Shown one piece after another: positions 44,083-53,423 of a stretch of 64,000 nt of DNA. The notes under the pieces were generated by a model. It saw nothing but the letters and a program-made list of their open reading frames with translations. It ran no database searches and was not told the DNA's origin. Each line of letters begins with the position of its first letter. The stretch's first letter is position 1. The DNA comes from DASQPR01 sp963836785 (GTDB lineage Bacteria > Actinomycetota > Actinomycetes > Mycobacteriales > Micromonosporaceae): NCBI GenBank assembly GCA_963836785.1, contig CAWIKW010000002.1, positions 434,001-498,000 of the forward strand, given 5' to 3'. Both the position numbers and the translations under genes were made by a program.

Positions 44083-44244
44083 GTGAGCCTCGCCTCATGT
44101 CGATATGCCGGATCGACTCGCCGGTGTCGTGCTGCTGCCCATCCGAACACAGACCGCGTTCACGGCGCACGGGGCTACGGCGCGATTGTGGGTCTCGAGT
44201 AGTCGTGGAGATGGGTACGGTACTCGTCCGGCGGGCGACCCCGG

Positions 44245-44694
44245 GTGACGACGTCTGGAGCGACGACGCAGACTGGATGCGTGGCGTCCAACGTGTTCCT
44301 CTTCGACGGCGACTGCGCATTCTGTACGTCGTGCGCCCGATTCATCCAACGGCATCTTCCGACCACCGCGCACGTCGTCGCCTGGCAATTCGCCGATCTG
44401 GACCGGCTCGGGGTGACCGTCGAGGCCGCCGAGCAGGCCGTCCAATGGATCCCCAGCGCCGGCCCGGTCACGGCCGGACCCGCGGCCATCGCCGATCTAC
44501 TGAACGACGCCGGGTCGTACTGGCGCCCGCTCGGGTTGCTCCTGGGCACGCGGCCGATGCTGCGGATGGCGTGGCCGGCGTACCGATGGATCGCGCGTAA
44601 CCGCCACCGCCTGCCCGGCGGCACCGCGGCGTGTTCGTTGTCGCAGGCCGAGCGCGAACGCCAGCGAGCGGCGGCGCTGAACGCCGAACTCTAG
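44245..44694 (+). CDS. DCC-family thiol-disulfide oxidoreductase (DUF393)
   Basis: This protein of about 149 residues has the defining motif FDGDCAFCTSC near residue 20, where the D-C-x-F-C pair gives the family its name. It is followed by WQFADLDRLGVT and a C-terminal WPAYRWIARNRHRLPGG, as usual. It is probably a redox enzyme. The start is uncertain (GTG 44245 or GTG 44281). Its stop overlaps the convergent end of an HTTM-domain gene. DCC and HTTM genes are often neighbours, so the two may act together. Confidence 0.9.
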   Translation: MTTSGATTQTGCVASNVFLFDGDCAFCTSCARFIQRHLPTTAHVVAWQFADLDRLGVTVEAAEQAVQWIPSAGPVTAGPAAIADLLNDAGSYWRPLGLLLGTRPMLRMAWPAYRWIARNRHRLPGGTAACSLSQAERERQRAAALNAEL

Positions 44695-45755
44695 TGAGGC
44701 TGCTCCACGACGGCGGGCGGCGACGCCGATGGCCGGTGTTCGTCGTTCGGCCGTGGCGGTGTCCTTGACCGATCGAGCGTGCCACTCAGCCGTCGGAGGA
44801 GCCGCCGGGTCCAGACGACGGGCCGCACCTTCTCCAGCGGTAGGAAGCTCGTCATGGCAACCTGATGCGGTGCGAACGAGATCGTGATGGTCAGCATCAC
44901 CATGAGATGAAATAGGTAGAAGTAGCCCACGATCCAGTAGCGCAGCCGGCTCCGGACAAAGAACACGACCGGACTCGACAACTCGAACGCCACGATGCCG
45001 AACTGAGCCAGCAGCAGCGGCCAGCGAGTCGACGTGAGCAGGTCGGTCAGCGGCGTGCCGCGCCGGATCAGCGCCCGCTCCAGCGTCGCGCTGGTCAGCC
45101 AGCCGACTCCGCCAAAGCGCAGTTTGGCCCAACTGGACAGGAAATACGTCGCGATGACCGCCACCTGCGTCATCCGGAGGGCCCAGCCACCGCGCTCGGT
45201 CATCCGGGTCCCGCCGTGCCGTGCCGGGCCAGCGGTCGGCAGCACGGCCAGCGCCACGAGCAGGCCGAACCGGTCGTGGTCGACCTTGCCGTAGCTCATC
45301 GCGATGATCATCCACTCGAAGTAGAGCGCGAAAACGGTCCACCCGAGCAGCCTGGGCGCGCGACCGGTCGCGGCCGCCACCGCGAGCGGGATGAGCGCCC
45401 AGAAGATGCCGTTGACCAGCAGCGGCGTCGGGGTCGGCAGGTGCAGCAACCGACCGACGAGTAGAGGTTGGTAAAAGACCCCGGGGATCGCCGCGTGCGA
45501 CCTCACCCACGGCGTGAACCACAGCGGGTCGAGCGCCACGAACAGATAGACCACGGTACGGAACGCCGCGACGCGGCCGGTCGGCACGGCGGCGAACATC
45601 CAACCCGAGATGCGGCGACCGACCGGCGGACGCGGGCCCGATGCTTGCGCCGGCTCGACCGCGGGACTGTCCGTTCCGTCGGTCGACGCCACGGTCGGCG
45701 ACGTCACCAGGAACCTCGCGCGCTTGCCGGGCGTCGTCGTGACGCTCCGCCTCAA
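44691..45755 (-). CDS. HTTM-domain membrane protein (gamma-carboxylase-like)
   Basis: This 354-residue membrane protein has the horizontally transferred transmembrane (HTTM) domain: TGRVAAFRTVVYLFVALDPLWF, MTQVAVIATYFLSSWAKLRFGGVGWL and VAFELSSPVVFFV. It is related to vitamin K-dependent gamma-carboxylases, but no catalytic role is known in bacteria. The start TTG 45755 overlaps the stop of the 187-residue gene upstream. The final ~30 residues are Pro/Arg-rich. It is convergent with the DCC gene. Confidence 0.88.
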   Translation of the reverse strand: MRRSVTTTPGKRARFLVTSPTVASTDGTDSPAVEPAQASGPRPPVGRRISGWMFAAVPTGRVAAFRTVVYLFVALDPLWFTPWVRSHAAIPGVFYQPLLVGRLLHLPTPTPLLVNGIFWALIPLAVAAATGRAPRLLGWTVFALYFEWMIIAMSYGKVDHDRFGLLVALAVLPTAGPARHGGTRMTERGGWALRMTQVAVIATYFLSSWAKLRFGGVGWLTSATLERALIRRGTPLTDLLTSTRWPLLLAQFGIVAFELSSPVVFFVRSRLRYWIVGYFYLFHLMVMLTITISFAPHQVAMTSFLPLEKVRPVVWTRRLLRRLSGTLDRSRTPPRPNDEHRPSASPPAVVEQPH

Positions 45756-46315
45756 TTGGTCACCCCCGGCGGCGTCCAGGTCGCGACGGTCTGCGTCGTG
45801 TACGCGCCGGTCTCGGTGCCATCATGCAGCGCGTACCAGCGAATGATGATCTGCACCCGGATGGGCGACGGTGCTTTCGGATTCAGCGTGACGTAGGCGT
45901 CGTCGATGATCCGCAGCAGCGACGGATCCTTCTGGAAGCGGCCGAGCTGACCCTCGATTTCGGCCCGACGGATGCCGGTGTTGACCTCGGTCAACTCGAT
46001 CGTGGCGCCGGTAGTGTCGACGATCTCGAAATGGGTGTCCGCGACCGGCGAGTTCAGCTTGTCGGCCGTGGCGTACATGCGGAATGGGCCGAAGGGGAAA
46101 AGGTCGTCCTGGCCCGCAACCGTGCCGTACAGCAACAATGCGGCCACAACGGCGGCCACGATCAGCCGGACCGGCCGGCCGATCCCACCGGCCCGGTCGA
46201 CATCCGACCCGCCGCCAGACTCGACCGCCGCGCGGTCGACTGCGCCGGCGCCACCGGCCTCAACGATCCCGACGGCGTCAGCGGTGCCGGAGTCTTGACG
46301 TCGCAGCGATCGCAT
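45752..46315 (-). CDS. membrane-anchored hypothetical protein linked to the HTTM gene
   Basis: This 187-residue protein has a polar N-terminus, one hydrophobic helix (RLIVAAVVAALLLYGTVAG, ~residues 50-70) and a soluble domain likely outside the membrane (FPFGPFRMYATADKLNSPV, RRAEIEGQLGRFQKDPSLL). I do not recognise a family. The F-G-x-F-x-M-Y-A pattern recurs in HTTM-neighbour proteins, and the gene is coupled to HTTM by a stop/start overlap. It probably forms a complex with the HTTM protein. Confidence 0.7.
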   Translation of the reverse strand: MRSLRRQDSGTADAVGIVEAGGAGAVDRAAVESGGGSDVDRAGGIGRPVRLIVAAVVAALLLYGTVAGQDDLFPFGPFRMYATADKLNSPVADTHFEIVDTTGATIELTEVNTGIRRAEIEGQLGRFQKDPSLLRIIDDAYVTLNPKAPSPIRVQIIIRWYALHDGTETGAYTTQTVATWTPPGVTN

Positions 46316-46363
46316 AGCGCGTGGAATCGTATCGCTTTCGAACGATCACTAGGGGGCTCGCGG

Positions 46364-46990
46364 TCAGGGCCGCCGGCGTGGCGCCAGCTTGGACAGCTGG
46401 CGGGTGGACATGGGCCGAGCGTTGGTCAACGCGCCGGGGGAGCGCATCCCGGCCAGCTGGATGTCGAGGAATCGTTGCCACGCATCGGGAGCCACCTCGC
46501 CGGAGGCCTGTACGAGGCCGCGCATGGCCCAGATGAGCGCCAGGACATCGCCAGCGGTGATGCTCGAGTTCACCGTGCCGGCGGCGATGGCGCGTGCGGT
46601 CAGTTCGTCGATGGCGGCGCGAATTCGGGCGGAGGTGGCGTCGTCGGTCCTCCGTTGGAGGAAAAGGATCGCATAGCGGGCGTGGTCGGCGAACGACTGG
46701 CCGAGCGCGCGCAGTAGATCCTCGAGCCCGTACCCGTCGGTGCGGGCCAACGCCGCGTCGGTCGATGACAGCACCTCCGCCAACGCCAGCCGCAGCAGTT
46801 CATCGATCAGCGCATCCTTGCTGACAAACCGGCGATATACGGTGCCGACGCCCACGCCCGCACGCGCGGCAATCTCCTCCATGGATGCATCGGCACCGGA
46901 CTCGCCCAGCACGTCACGAGCGGCATCGAGGATGCGGTGATAGTTGCGGACGGCGTCGCGCCGCCCCGTCACGGGCGCAGCTCCACTCAT
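46364..46990 (-). CDS. TetR-family transcriptional regulator
   Basis: This 208-residue regulator has the HTH (YHRILDAARDVLGESGADAS, then MEEIAARAGVGVGTVYRRF) near residues 17-60 and a TetR_C ligand domain. Its ATG overlaps the MFS transporter stop by 4 bases, so both are made from one mRNA. A perfect palindrome upstream of the MFS gene is the likely binding site, giving an auto-regulated efflux operon. Confidence 0.92.
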   Translation of the reverse strand: MSGAAPVTGRRDAVRNYHRILDAARDVLGESGADASMEEIAARAGVGVGTVYRRFVSKDALIDELLRLALAEVLSSTDAALARTDGYGLEDLLRALGQSFADHARYAILFLQRRTDDATSARIRAAIDELTARAIAAGTVNSSITAGDVLALIWAMRGLVQASGEVAPDAWQRFLDIQLAGMRSPGALTNARPMSTRQLSKLAPRRRP

Positions 46991-48450
46991 TCGGTCTGGT
47001 CACCGACGACGGTCCCACCCGCGACCATCGCCATCTCGGCGTGCTCCGGCTCGCCGACGATCGGTCGAGGCCGCCGCGCCGACGGGATCAACAAGCCGGC
47101 GGCGGCAGCCAGCACGAGACCAGCGGCCATCACGGCGAAGCCGGTCGTGTAGCCGGACTCCTTGGGCAGGCCCGACGGTGCGAGCTGCGAGGTGACGATG
47201 CTGGCCATGACCGCGGCACCGATGCTGCCGCCGATGGTACGGATGTTGGCGTTCATGCCGCTCGCGACGCCGGTCTGCGACGGCGGCACCGCCGCGACGA
47301 CCAGCGCGGACATCGCCGAGAAGGCGAGACCGAACCCGACACCCATGATGGCGTTGGACAGGTAGATCTCCCATTCCTGGCCGTGCGCGAACGCGAGGAT
47401 GAGCATGGCCACGCAGCCGATGAGGCATCCCGCGATCACGAGCACCTTGCCGCCGAGTCGGCGCGCGAGCCGGCCGGCGAAGATGCCGACCGCGAACATG
47501 GTGATGGCGGACGGCAGGAGCATGAGCCCGGACCGGGTGATCGTCGCGCCGAATCCATAACCCGCCGCGGCCGGTGTCTGCACGAACTCGGGCAGGAACG
47601 CGAAGGTCGCGTACATCCCGACGCCGATCAGCAGCGCAACCAGATTGTTCGTCCAGACGGCCGTCTGGCGCATCATCTGCATGTCGATCAATGGAGTCGC
47701 CGCGCGCAACTCGGCGAGGACCCAGACGCCCGCGATAACCACGGCCGCGACCAACAAACCGATCACTCGGCCCGAGCCCCAACCCCAGGCTGGGGCTTCG
47801 CTCAACGCGACGAGCAACGCGACCAGCCAGGCGGACAGCAGTAGCGCCGGCATCCAGCCGATCCGGCCCGGCGTTCGCACGGGCGACTCCGGAACGAAAA
47901 GCACAGCGGACACCGCGGCGACCACGGTCAGGATCAGCGGCAGCCAGAACAGCCAGTGATAGTCCAACGCGTCCACGATCGGACCGGCCAACACGATGCC
48001 GAGGCCGGCCCCGACCGCGGTGAGGGACGCCAGAGCGCCGACCGCGCCGGTCACCTTCGCGGCCGGGAACTCGTCGCGGATGATGCCGAACGCGACCGGC
48101 ACCATGCCGCCCGCGATCCCCTGGATCACCCGCGCCACGATGAGCACACCGATCGAGGACGCGACGGCAGCGAGAAGCGAGCCGACCGCCAACGCGACCA
48201 ACGTGGCCACGAAGACGCGCTCCTTGCCGAACATGTCGCCGACCCGGCCCAGGATGGGCGTCATGATCGACGCCGACAGCAGGTAGGCGGTCAGCACCCA
48301 CGTCACGGCGCTCTGCGACGTGTGCAACTCCTGCTGCACCGTCGTCAGCACCGGAATCACCAGCGACTGCAACAGCGCAAACGCCCCGACGCCGAGCGCC
48401 AACACCGCGAACGTCACCTGATGGCGTCCGCGAACGCTACCCACTGCCAC
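46987..48450 (-). CDS. MFS drug-efflux transporter, DHA2 family
   Basis: This 487-residue protein has 14 predicted helices. DHA2 motif A is GRVGDMFGKERVF near residue 65. The motif C-like segment LASLTAVGAGLGIVLAGPIVD lies near 140, and GVASGMNANIRTIGGSIGAAVM in the C-terminal half fits the EmrB/QacA type. GTG 48450 is preceded by GGGAGG; the longer frame from 48501 includes leader sequence. It is the first gene of the MFS-TetR operon. A proton-coupled multidrug exporter is likely. Confidence 0.92.
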   Translation of the reverse strand: MAVGSVRGRHQVTFAVLALGVGAFALLQSLVIPVLTTVQQELHTSQSAVTWVLTAYLLSASIMTPILGRVGDMFGKERVFVATLVALAVGSLLAAVASSIGVLIVARVIQGIAGGMVPVAFGIIRDEFPAAKVTGAVGALASLTAVGAGLGIVLAGPIVDALDYHWLFWLPLILTVVAAVSAVLFVPESPVRTPGRIGWMPALLLSAWLVALLVALSEAPAWGWGSGRVIGLLVAAVVIAGVWVLAELRAATPLIDMQMMRQTAVWTNNLVALLIGVGMYATFAFLPEFVQTPAAAGYGFGATITRSGLMLLPSAITMFAVGIFAGRLARRLGGKVLVIAGCLIGCVAMLILAFAHGQEWEIYLSNAIMGVGFGLAFSAMSALVVAAVPPSQTGVASGMNANIRTIGGSIGAAVMASIVTSQLAPSGLPKESGYTTGFAVMAAGLVLAAAAGLLIPSARRPRPIVGEPEHAEMAMVAGGTVVGDQTE

Positions 48451-48503
48451 GAAGACCTCCCGCGAAACGGAACCCTGCTTCCGATACGGCAAGCCTAGCA
48501 AAC

Positions 48504-48519
48504 CGGAATCCGGATTCCG
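48504..48519. promoter_or_regulatory. perfect 16-bp palindrome upstream of the MFS-TetR operon
   Basis: CGGAATCCGGATTCCG is a perfect dyad 54 bp upstream of the MFS start codon, where the promoter is expected. Size and position fit a TetR-family operator. The co-transcribed TetR protein is the natural candidate. Confidence 0.8.
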
Positions 48520-48841
48520 ATGGGAGGCGGCGACGGCTGGCCGGCCGACGGTGCAGCGGACGCGCGACCGTCTCCGGCCGTGTCAACATCCGTGACCTTG
48601 GAACGACAGGTACCCAATCGTGCTCGGATGAGATCCGCGACGTTGCAAGATCGCGGATCACGGGCCGAGACGGCCGCTGCCGCCTGTGTCCATCGCCTGG
48701 TCTGCGCGTGGTGAACCTGCGCGCGAAAATGGCGCGGCGCATCGACACGAACGCGGCGAAGCAGCGGTCAGCGTTAACCCCTGCGGGAGAGCGGAGCGAC
48801 GAGTGGTTCGGGCGGCCTGGGCGGCATCGCCCGCTGTTTGG
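48520..48841. other. intergenic region with no recognised gene
   Basis: About 320 bp separate the start of the MFS-TetR operon from the end of the cupin gene on the same strand. Short open frames show no family features. The right part follows the cupin stop; no clear hairpin terminator was seen. Confidence 0.4.
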
Positions 48842-49204
48842 CTATGGTCGCTTGGCGTACTCGGCGATCTCGCCGAAGTCGATAAAGATGCAGCTCTCGT
48901 CTCCGACGACCGATGCGTCATGTCCGGGTGCGATCGCGACGATCTCGCCCGGTGTGATGTCCTGTTCGCTGCCATCGTTCATATGAATGCGCATGCGGCC
49001 CTGCACGCAGTAACCGAGGTGAGACACCTCGCAGGAATCGGTGCCGGCAAGCGGCCTCACGTTGCTCGACCAGCGCCAGCCGGGCTCAAATGTGCCCCGC
49101 GAGACGGGTCGGCCCGCAACGGTGACGAACTCTGCCATGCCGTTTCCTTCGAACATCCGTGTTTCGTCCGGCTTGTCGAATGTCTTGACCTCGACGCCTG
49201 TCAT
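48842..49204 (-). CDS. cupin-domain protein
   Basis: This 120-residue single cupin has motif 1 around VSHLGYCVQGRMRIHMNDGSEQDITPGE and motif 2 APGHDASVVGDESCIF. Metal-binding His residues are partly kept (H-x-G-Y and APGHD), which suggests either a metal-binding or a ligand-sensing protein. Small stand-alone cupins have many roles. It has its own minus-strand promoter region (49205-49437 holds no gene that I can support). Confidence 0.88.
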   Translation of the reverse strand: MTGVEVKTFDKPDETRMFEGNGMAEFVTVAGRPVSRGTFEPGWRWSSNVRPLAGTDSCEVSHLGYCVQGRMRIHMNDGSEQDITPGEIVAIAPGHDASVVGDESCIFIDFGEIAEYAKRP

Positions 49205-49437
49205 TGCCCCACCCCCATGCGAACGGCACCCCGACGCGCTGCGGGCGCCCGTATTCAGTCGAGCCTAGGCGGCGCGGGACGCGCGGGACCGGGTTGGGAA
49301 AGAACGGTGCCAATGGTGCGGTTGGGCCTGCTGCTTACGCGGCTGGCGAACCGGTCGGCCGCCCGCGGCACTCGGCGCATCTGGCGCGTGCAGTCCGGCC
49401 GACGCTCGATCGTGGCGCCCAGTACGGTGTTTGCGTC

Positions 49438-51314
49438 CTAGCGGCCACCACCCGGGCCGAAGTTCGGACCGCCGGCGCCGCCCGAGAATGGGATGAACGT
49501 GCCGCCACGCGAAGTGGTGCTGGTTGTGCTCGTCGGCAGGACCTGCGACAGATCAGCCAGAACGACCTGATCGCCGACCTTGAGCCCGCTCTTGACTTGC
49601 GTGACATCGGTGCCGGCGACGCCGAGCGTGATCTGGACCGTCGTGGTCTTGCCGTCGCGCAACACCGTGACGGTGTGGGTGCCTCGGACACCGGTGTGGA
49701 TCGCGGAGTTTGCCACCGCGGTCACATGGCTCGCCGTACCCGTGGTGATCACGACATCGGCGCCGGTTCCGTCGTACAGATTCGACGTCTCGCTGTCCAG
49801 GGTGACCGTCACCGGGAACGCCGTAGTCGAGCCCGATGTGGTGCTGAGCATGCCGATCGACGTGACCGTGCCGTGCAACTTGCCGGCCACGCCGTCGGCG
49901 GCGACGCTTACCGACTCGCCGGGCTTGATCAGGTCGATGTCGGCGAGTGGGACGGTCGTGCTGACCTTCTGTACGCCGGCGCCCACGATCGTGACCGTGC
50001 CACTGGCACTGCCGCCCGCGCTGAGTCCAATCGCGGCCACCTTCCCGGTGATGGGGCTGGTCAGCGTGGCCGCGGCAAGGTTCTGCTGCGCCTGGGCGAG
50101 TTGCGCCTTCGCCGCGTCGATGGCGGCCTGATCGGCCGCGAGTTGCGCGGCGCTGGCCGGCTCGGTTGTCGCCTGCCCCGAGCCGCTCTGACTGCCGCTG
50201 CTCGAGGTACTGCCCGACGCGCTCCCGGTCGACGCGCCGCCAGTGGACTTGTTGGTACTGGTCTGGCCGGACGATGATCCATGCTCCCTCCTCCGCTGCC
50301 GCTGCCGCTGCCGCTGCCGCTGCCGCTGCCGCTGCCGCTGCCGCTGCCGCTGCCGCTGCCGCTGCCGCTGGTCGAGGCGGCCGACTGCAGTTGAACGATC
50401 AGCTTGTCCAATGCCGTCACGGCGGAATCGAGGGCCTTGACGGCGTCGTCCTGCGCGTCAATCTTGTCGTCCAGCGTGGTCATGTCCGACGCAAGCCGCG
50501 TCGCCGATGCCTCGTAGTCGGCCATGGCGCTGGTGCACGCCGCCGACATCGTCGAGCCGCCGGTCGTGCCGGCCGACGTTTCGCTCGAGCCGTCCGCCGT
50601 CGCGCACGCCTTCTGTTGCGAATCCCGCAATGCAGCGTTCTGTTCGACGTCGTCATCGACCGGCTTCCGCGCCGCATCCACCGCGGTCTGGCCCGAGTCG
50701 ACGTGCTTCTGGGCTTCGATCACGGCGTTCTGGGCCGCCGTCACCTTCTGCACGAGTTCATCGAGAGTCGTGGCCGCCGATGTCGCGAGCGCTGTCGCGA
50801 TGGTTGTTGCCGATTCGCTGACGGTTGTGGTGTCCGCCGCGGTTCGTACGGTCGGGGACGACGGCCCGTCGTACGCCGCCGTTACCGAGCCGCCGGTTGC
50901 CGCCGAGGTCTGACCGGTCTTGTCGGCCTCGAGCTTCTGCTTGGCGCTGGCGAGCGTCGAGGTGGCCGAGTCAACGTCGGCTTGCAGCGAGGTCGTGTCC
51001 AATCGCGCCAACACCTGTCCCTTGCGGACGCTCTGGCCGACCTTCACACCGACCGACTTGACGGTCCCGGACACCGCGAACGACGGCGTCGACTTGCGCG
51101 CGGCGCTGATCGTGCCGGACGACTCGACGGTTTGCGTCACCGATGCGAGCCCGACCGTCTGCAGTTGCCATCGCGGCGCGTCGTCAGTCATGGCCGCGGT
51201 TGCAGCCGTACCGCCGCCGGCAACGACCGCGAGCCCCGCAGCCGCGGCGACAGCGCGACGTCGGCGGGTTGTGCGTCGGCGCGCGCGCTGCGCGCGGGAA
51301 TCACCGGCTGCCAT
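49438..51314 (-). pseudogene. efflux adaptor (HlyD/MacA-like), frameshifted near 50285
   Basis: This membrane-fusion protein belongs to a MacAB-type exporter. From ATG 51314 it has a membrane anchor (AVAAAAGLAVVAGGG), the lipoyl half VSGTVKSVGVKVGQSVRKGQVLARLD, a long coiled coil (~residues 95-300) and a Gly-Ser run. After the run the frame is lost. The expected continuation (QATTEPASAAQLAADQAAIDAAKAQ..., then LTSPITGKVAAIGLSAGG and the beta-barrel) lies in another frame from about 50283 to 49438. A one-base deletion at the end of the hexanucleotide repeat explains it. The C-terminal tail is Gly-rich. The gene overlaps the upstream lipoprotein stop by 14 bases. Confidence 0.85.
50295..50370. 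repeat. (GCTGCC)n hexanucleotide microsatellite, ~12.7 copies
   Basis: A perfect 6-bp tandem repeat of 76 bases encodes a Gly-Ser chain in the adaptor protein. The frameshift in that gene lies just past its end (plus strand ~50280-50294). Such runs vary in copy number and are prone to sequencing or assembly error. In-frame slippage would only change the linker length. Confidence 0.95.
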
Positions 51315-52155
51315 TAGGGCCTCCGAAACCGCCCGTGCACTGGCCGTTCGTCGCGTTCGTTATTCGCACGCTCGTGGCGGCGACGGTCCCGGTCGCATCG
51401 GCGGTTCCCTGTGCGGTGACGCACACGCCCACCTTGACCGACGTCGAGGTCGTACTCGCCTCTGTCGTGATCTTCGTATCGGAATTGGCCGACACGGTCT
51501 TGCTCGTCGGTGTTGAGTTGCTCGGCCCGAAGCTCTGAGCGGCGATCACGAGTGTGGAACCCGACACCGACAGCACCTTGCCGTTGGCGATGGTGCCGAA
51601 CCCGCCGCTACCGCCCGCCGGTGGCTGTCCGCCGGACGGCATCGCCGACGGGCGACCGGACGGTGCTCCGGTCGGCCGCCCGCCACCCAGGGCTCCGCCG
51701 CCGCCACCACCGCCGAAGCCGCCAGTGCATTGACCGTTCACCGGTGCACTCACGACCAATGTCGTCGCGCTGAACGATGTCGCCGACGACGATGTCCCGG
51801 ACGGCGCGACGGCGGTGACGCATTGTCCGGCCTTGACGGCCGACATGGTCGTGGCGACGGTGTGGCTGAACTTCGTCGAGTCGCTCCACGAGACCGCGAC
51901 CTGGCCGTTCTGTTGGCTCTGCACCTGCATCGTCGTGCCGCTGACGGCGGCGACCGTGCCGGACGCGGCCGGGCCGCCCGGCCGCGATGCTCCGGAACTC
52001 GACGATGGGGCAGCGGCCGGCTGCGGCGCGGCGGCGCTGCTCGACGACGAACTGCCGCATGCGGTCAGGGCGACCGCGGCGAGGGCCCCGGACGCGACGA
52101 CGACGACAAGCCGCCGAATGGTGGCCGGCCCATGCGGGCTTGGGCGGTGGGTCAT
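51301..52155 (-). CDS. lipoprotein with duplicated DUF5666-like domain
   Basis: This 284-residue lipoprotein has the signal IRRLVVVVASGALAAVALTAC with a lipobox Cys near residue 32. A Ser/Ala/Pro linker and two similar beta domains follow. Domain 1 (GTVAAVSGTTMQVQS ... NGQCTGGFGG) and domain 2 (GKVLSVSGSTLVIAAQ ... NGQCTGGFGG) each end with the same motif and look like DUF5666-type barrels. A Gly-rich linker joins them. ATG 52155 with an AAGGA ribosome site is preferred; 52194 overlaps the permease stop. It is part of the five-gene efflux operon and may be an accessory substrate-binding or structural part. Confidence 0.8.
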   Translation of the reverse strand: MTHRPSPHGPATIRRLVVVVASGALAAVALTACGSSSSSSAAAPQPAAAPSSSSGASRPGGPAASGTVAAVSGTTMQVQSQQNGQVAVSWSDSTKFSHTVATTMSAVKAGQCVTAVAPSGTSSSATSFSATTLVVSAPVNGQCTGGFGGGGGGGALGGGRPTGAPSGRPSAMPSGGQPPAGGSGGFGTIANGKVLSVSGSTLVIAAQSFGPSNSTPTSKTVSANSDTKITTEASTTSTSVKVGVCVTAQGTADATGTVAATSVRITNATNGQCTGGFGGPNGSR

Positions 52156-52190
52156 GTTCGATCCTTCGTCATAGTCGATGGGTGTCGTGC

Positions 52191-53423
52191 TCATTCGCTG
52201 CGAAGTGCGTCGATCGGCGAGAGCCGGGCCGCGCGGGCGGCCGGGTAGACGCCGAAGCCGATGCCGATCGCAATGGCGGTCGCGATGGCGATCAGGATCC
52301 AGGGGACCGATATGGCGACCGGGTTGCTGATGAAGTGCGGCAGGATCAGTGCCGCCCCGATGCCGGCGGCGACGCCGAGGAGGCCGCCGGTGAGGCCGAG
52401 CATCGATGCCTCGGACAGGAACTGCTTGCGGATCGTGGCCGGGGTGCCGCCGAGTGCCTTGCGCAGCCCGATTTCGCGAGTTCGTTCCTTGACCGAGACG
52501 AGCATGATGTTCATGACCCCGATGCCGCCGACGATGAGGGACAGTGCGGCCACCCCGATCAGCAAGGTCGTCAGCGTGCTGTCCACCGAGCTGGTGGTGC
52601 TGATGACCGACTGCTGGGTGGTGATCGTGAAATCGGCGCTCGACGACGACGTGACGTTGTGCCGGTAGCTCAGGATCGAGTTCGCTTCCTGGTACGCGCC
52701 GGTCAGCCGGGTGGGCGTGGTCGCCTTGACGTAGATGGTCTGCACCGACGTACGGTTCGAGCCGCCGACGATCCGCTGCGAGGCCGTACTCAGCGGGACG
52801 ATCGCCTGGTCGTCGAGGTTCTGCGACGAGTCGGAACCGGTGGACGCGAGGACACCGATAACTTCGTACGGGACGTTGTTGATCGTCACGGATTGACCGA
52901 CTGGATCGAGGAACCCGAACAGTTCGCTGGCGGTGTCCGCGGCCAACACCGTGACGGCGGCGGCGTTCGTCTCGTCGGTGGAGCTGATGAAGCGCCCGGC
53001 GGAGAGTGTTCGCCCGCGTACCGACAACCATGACGGTGTCGTGCCGACGACCGTGGTCGTCCAGTTGGTCGATCCGTTCACCAGCGACTGGGAGTTGCTC
53101 TGCAGGATCGGCGCGACACCGCCGATGTCCGGGGCGGACGTCTTCGACGACAGCGCGTTGGCGTCGGCCGCGGTCAACGTTGATGCGGAGCCGAATCCAC
53201 CACGAACACCGTTGCTCGTCGAACTGCCGGGCGAAATGATGAGCAGGTTGCCGCCGAGCGCGGACAGTTGCTTCGACACCTGCTGTTGGGCGCCCTGGCC
53301 GAGGCCGACGGTCAGCACCACGGCGGCGATGCCGATGAGGATGCCCAGCGCGGTGAGGGTTGAACGCAACTTGTGGGTACGGATGGCGTCCCAGCCGTTG
53401 CCGAGGATGTCGGCCCAGATCAT
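52191..53423 (-). CDS. MacB-like ABC transporter permease (FtsX family)
   Basis: This 410-residue protein has one N-terminal helix and a large periplasmic MacB core domain. Three C-terminal helices include the FtsX motif (GVMNIMLVSVKERTREIGLRKALGGTPATIRKQFLSEA). The N-terminal NAIRTHKLRSTLTALGILIGIAAVVLT is typical of MacB. It works with the ATPase at 53420, overlapping its stop by 4 bases, and with one or both adaptor proteins to drive mechanotransmission-type efflux of peptides, drugs or siderophores. Confidence 0.93.
   Translation of the reverse strand: MIWADILGNGWDAIRTHKLRSTLTALGILIGIAAVVLTVGLGQGAQQQVSKQLSALGGNLLIISPGSSTSNGVRGGFGSASTLTAADANALSSKTSAPDIGGVAPILQSNSQSLVNGSTNWTTTVVGTTPSWLSVRGRTLSAGRFISSTDETNAAAVTVLAADTASELFGFLDPVGQSVTINNVPYEVIGVLASTGSDSSQNLDDQAIVPLSTASQRIVGGSNRTSVQTIYVKATTPTRLTGAYQEANSILSYRHNVTSSSSADFTITTQQSVISTTSSVDSTLTTLLIGVAALSLIVGGIGVMNIMLVSVKERTREIGLRKALGGTPATIRKQFLSEASMLGLTGGLLGVAAGIGAALILPHFISNPVAISVPWILIAIATAIAIGIGFGVYPAARAARLSPIDALRSE

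Noticed and set aside
50166..51317. Plus-strand frame with long Ala run over the hexanucleotide repeat
   Set aside because: Antisense of the adaptor gene; the Ala run is just the repeat read in another frame.
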